A stretch of DNA of 6,289 nucleotides from Candidatus Parvarchaeota archaeon (lineage in GTDB: Archaea > Nanobdellota > Nanobdellia > Parvarchaeales > Parvarchaeaceae). Under the pieces are notes generated by a model. It saw only the letters and a program-made list of their open reading frames with translations, did not search any database and was not told the origin of the DNA. Position numbers and translations under genes: made by a program. The stretch is taken from NCBI GenBank assembly GCA_027366075.1, contig DAHXLI010000010.1:1-6289 (forward strand), given 5' to 3'. Positions 5,391 to 6,289 of this stretch are shown here, piece by piece (within the stretch, counting starts at the first letter, position 1; every line of letters starts with the position of its first letter).

Positions 5391-5415
5391 GACTTATTCG
5401 ACAAAAATAAGAAAA

Positions 5416-5425
5416 CTATAAAAAT
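5416..5425 (+). promoter_or_regulatory. TATA box for the deoxyribosyltransferase-like gene
   Basis: CTATAAAAAT, preceded by a purine-rich BRE-like AGAAAA (5410-5415), lies about 26 bases before the ATG at 5446. This predicts a leaderless mRNA. It shares an 87-base divergent region with the malic enzyme promoter, and the two TATA boxes do not overlap. Confidence 0.6.
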
Positions 5426-5445
5426 AACTTATTACAATCAATAGC

Positions 5446-5886
5446 ATGCCAAAGGTATTTCTTATATGTCCTGTCGCTAACGCTTCTGAAGACCAAAAAG
5501 CTGAAATGATGATGTACATAGAGGTGATAGAAGGCGCAGGATATGACGTACATTATCCACACAGGGACACAAATCAAAAGGACCCTATAGGCTACAACAT
5601 AATATCAGAGAACCTTGATGCGATAATGTGGGCGGACGAGGTACACCTGTTCTATTCTAAGGGCTCGCGCGGGAGCATTATGGACTTTGGCTTCTCGTTC
5701 TCACAAAGAAAACCGATCTATGTCGTTAATAAGGAACAGATTGAAGTCACTTCTGGTAAAAGTTATGAGAACATACTATTAAACCTAGACAAGCTTTACG
5801 AGCCTAACATAAAGTATAGGAAGACTCACAGCAGCTGGAAGAAACTTGATGCTATTCGTAATAAACTTAATTGGGCCACGCGATAA
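5446..5886 (+). CDS. Nucleoside 2-deoxyribosyltransferase-like protein
   Basis: The fold and motifs resemble the nucleoside 2-deoxyribosyltransferase superfamily (PF05014-like), whose members move or hydrolyse the N-glycosidic bond of deoxynucleosides or their monophosphates. The N-terminus is the strand and nucleotide loop KVFLICPVANAS (3-14). HYPHRDTNQKDP (36-47) resembles the substrate loop, and WADEVHLFYSKGSRGSIMDFGFSF (62-85) matches the segment that carries the active site. At 146 residues the size is typical. In the classic enzymes a nucleophilic Glu occupies the E-x-G motif of this segment; here the aligned residue is Asp80 (M-D-F-G), so classical transferase activity is doubtful. A related activity in nucleotide salvage or clean-up is possible. 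The C-terminus (118-146) is basic and helical. The start is set by the TATA box. It is divergent from malic enzyme and ahead of aIF5A, which has its own promoter. Confidence 0.75.
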   Translation: MPKVFLICPVANASEDQKAEMMMYIEVIEGAGYDVHYPHRDTNQKDPIGYNIISENLDAIMWADEVHLFYSKGSRGSIMDFGFSFSQRKPIYVVNKEQIEVTSGKSYENILLNLDKLYEPNIKYRKTHSSWKKLDAIRNKLNWATR

Positions 5887-5902
5887 TTCTGCAGCACAAA
5901 GC

Positions 5903-5911
5903 ATTTATATT
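5903..5911 (+). promoter_or_regulatory. TATA box for aIF5A
   Basis: ATTTATATT lies about 26 bases before 5933, and the ATG is at 5937, so the transcript should be leaderless or carry only a few bases. No ribosome-binding site lies between. The 50-base gap after the upstream stop is filled by this promoter. Confidence 0.6.
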
Positions 5912-5936
5912 AAAAAATTATAACTAGATTGTTCTC

Positions 5937-6289
5937 ATGGAATTCAAACAAGTCGGGATAAACGAATTAAGAAAAGGCGATTCTATCCTTGTTGACGACC
6001 AATTTCTCTGCAAAGTGACCGACATAAGCCTAAGCGCGCCCGGAAAACACGGCCATGCCAAAGCTAGGATAGAGGCCGTAGGACTGTTAGACGATAAAAA
6101 GAGGGTCTTCATAATGTCGGCCGAGGACAGGGCAAAGATACCGATTATAGAGAAGAGGACGGGACAGGTGATAAGCGTAACTGGAGACAAAGCGCAGATC
6201 ATGGACATGGAGACATACGACGTTTTTGAGACCACCGTTCCAGAAGAACTCAAAGAAAAATTAACCGATGGCGTTCAGGTCACTTATTC
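5937..6289 (+). CDS. Translation initiation factor 5A (aIF5A), C-terminus cut by window edge
   Basis: aIF5A binds the ribosome and helps peptide-bond formation at difficult sequences; its activity requires conversion of one lysine to hypusine or deoxyhypusine. The first 117 residues are present. The hypusine loop SAPGKHGHAKARIEAVGL (33-50) is intact, with Lys37 as the modified residue. The N-terminal SH3-like barrel (about 1-68, ending IMSAEDRAKIPIIEKR) is followed by an OB-fold domain (GQVISVTGDKAQIMDMETYDVF). Archaeal homologues are about 130-140 residues, so only the last strand or so is missing beyond the right edge. The gene was read directly in the plus frame from the ATG at 5937; the opposite-strand reading frame here is a shadow. 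No gene for a modifying enzyme such as deoxyhypusine synthase is in the window. Confidence 0.96.
   Translation, partial: MEFKQVGINELRKGDSILVDDQFLCKVTDISLSAPGKHGHAKARIEAVGLLDDKKRVFIMSAEDRAKIPIIEKRTGQVISVTGDKAQIMDMETYDVFETTVPEELKEKLTDGVQVTY

Noticed and set aside
5924..6253. 109-codon minus-strand frame opposite aIF5A
   Set aside because: The plus strand encodes PGKHGHAK and the full aIF5A pattern with a well-placed TATA box.
1..6289. CRISPR array, tRNA or rRNA genes, toxin-antitoxin or defence operon
   Set aside because: No regularly spaced repeats, cloverleaf-like sequence, ribosomal RNA stretches or known defence domains were seen; the tnpB remnant is too decayed to count as an active RNA-guided system.

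Overview
The window is a compact piece of an archaeal chromosome. The evidence is an archaeal-type DnaG primase (N-terminal GQTEGLLGEELDLRE block plus a Toprim domain), a hypusine-type initiation factor aIF5A (PGKHGHAK), TATA-box promoters about 26 bases before likely start sites, several apparently leaderless genes, and frequent ATA (Ile) and AGA/AGG (Arg) codons. The short gaps and small proteins fit a small-genome archaeon, possibly of the DPANN type, but the lineage cannot be fixed from this sequence.

Layout. (1) 1-924, minus strand: a two-gene operon of an unrecognised 112-residue protein followed, one base after its stop, by a rubrerythrin-like/VIT (CCC1-type) metal-transport protein that runs off the left edge. 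(2) 947-1137, plus strand: the decayed 3' end of an IS200/IS605-type tnpB gene with its right-end hairpin. (3) 1138-1587, minus strand: a small unrecognised membrane protein, probably with a TTG start. (4) 1588-1839: a divergent regulatory region with TATA boxes on both strands, an 18-base palindrome and a leader hairpin. (5) 1840-4088, plus strand: dnaG followed 14 bases later by a DHH/DHHA1 phosphoesterase, a likely operon in nucleic-acid metabolism. (6) 4090-5358, minus strand: a malic enzyme meeting the DHH gene tail to tail, with one base between the stops. (7) 5359-5445: a short AT-rich divergent promoter region. (8) 5446-5886, plus strand: a protein related to nucleoside 2-deoxyribosyltransferases. 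(9) 5937-6289, plus strand: aIF5A, cut by the right edge.

Most of the window is housekeeping: primase/RNA turnover, translation, and the carbon link between malate and pyruvate. The accessory part is 1-1587: putative iron handling, an unknown partner protein, an insertion-sequence scar and an orphan membrane protein. No defence system, CRISPR array, tRNA or rRNA was found. The best leads are the tnpB/right-end scar that abuts two host genes, the unknown protein coupled to the ferritin-like/VIT transporter, the palindrome before dnaG, and the replacement of key residues in the VIT-fusion and deoxyribosyltransferase-like proteins.
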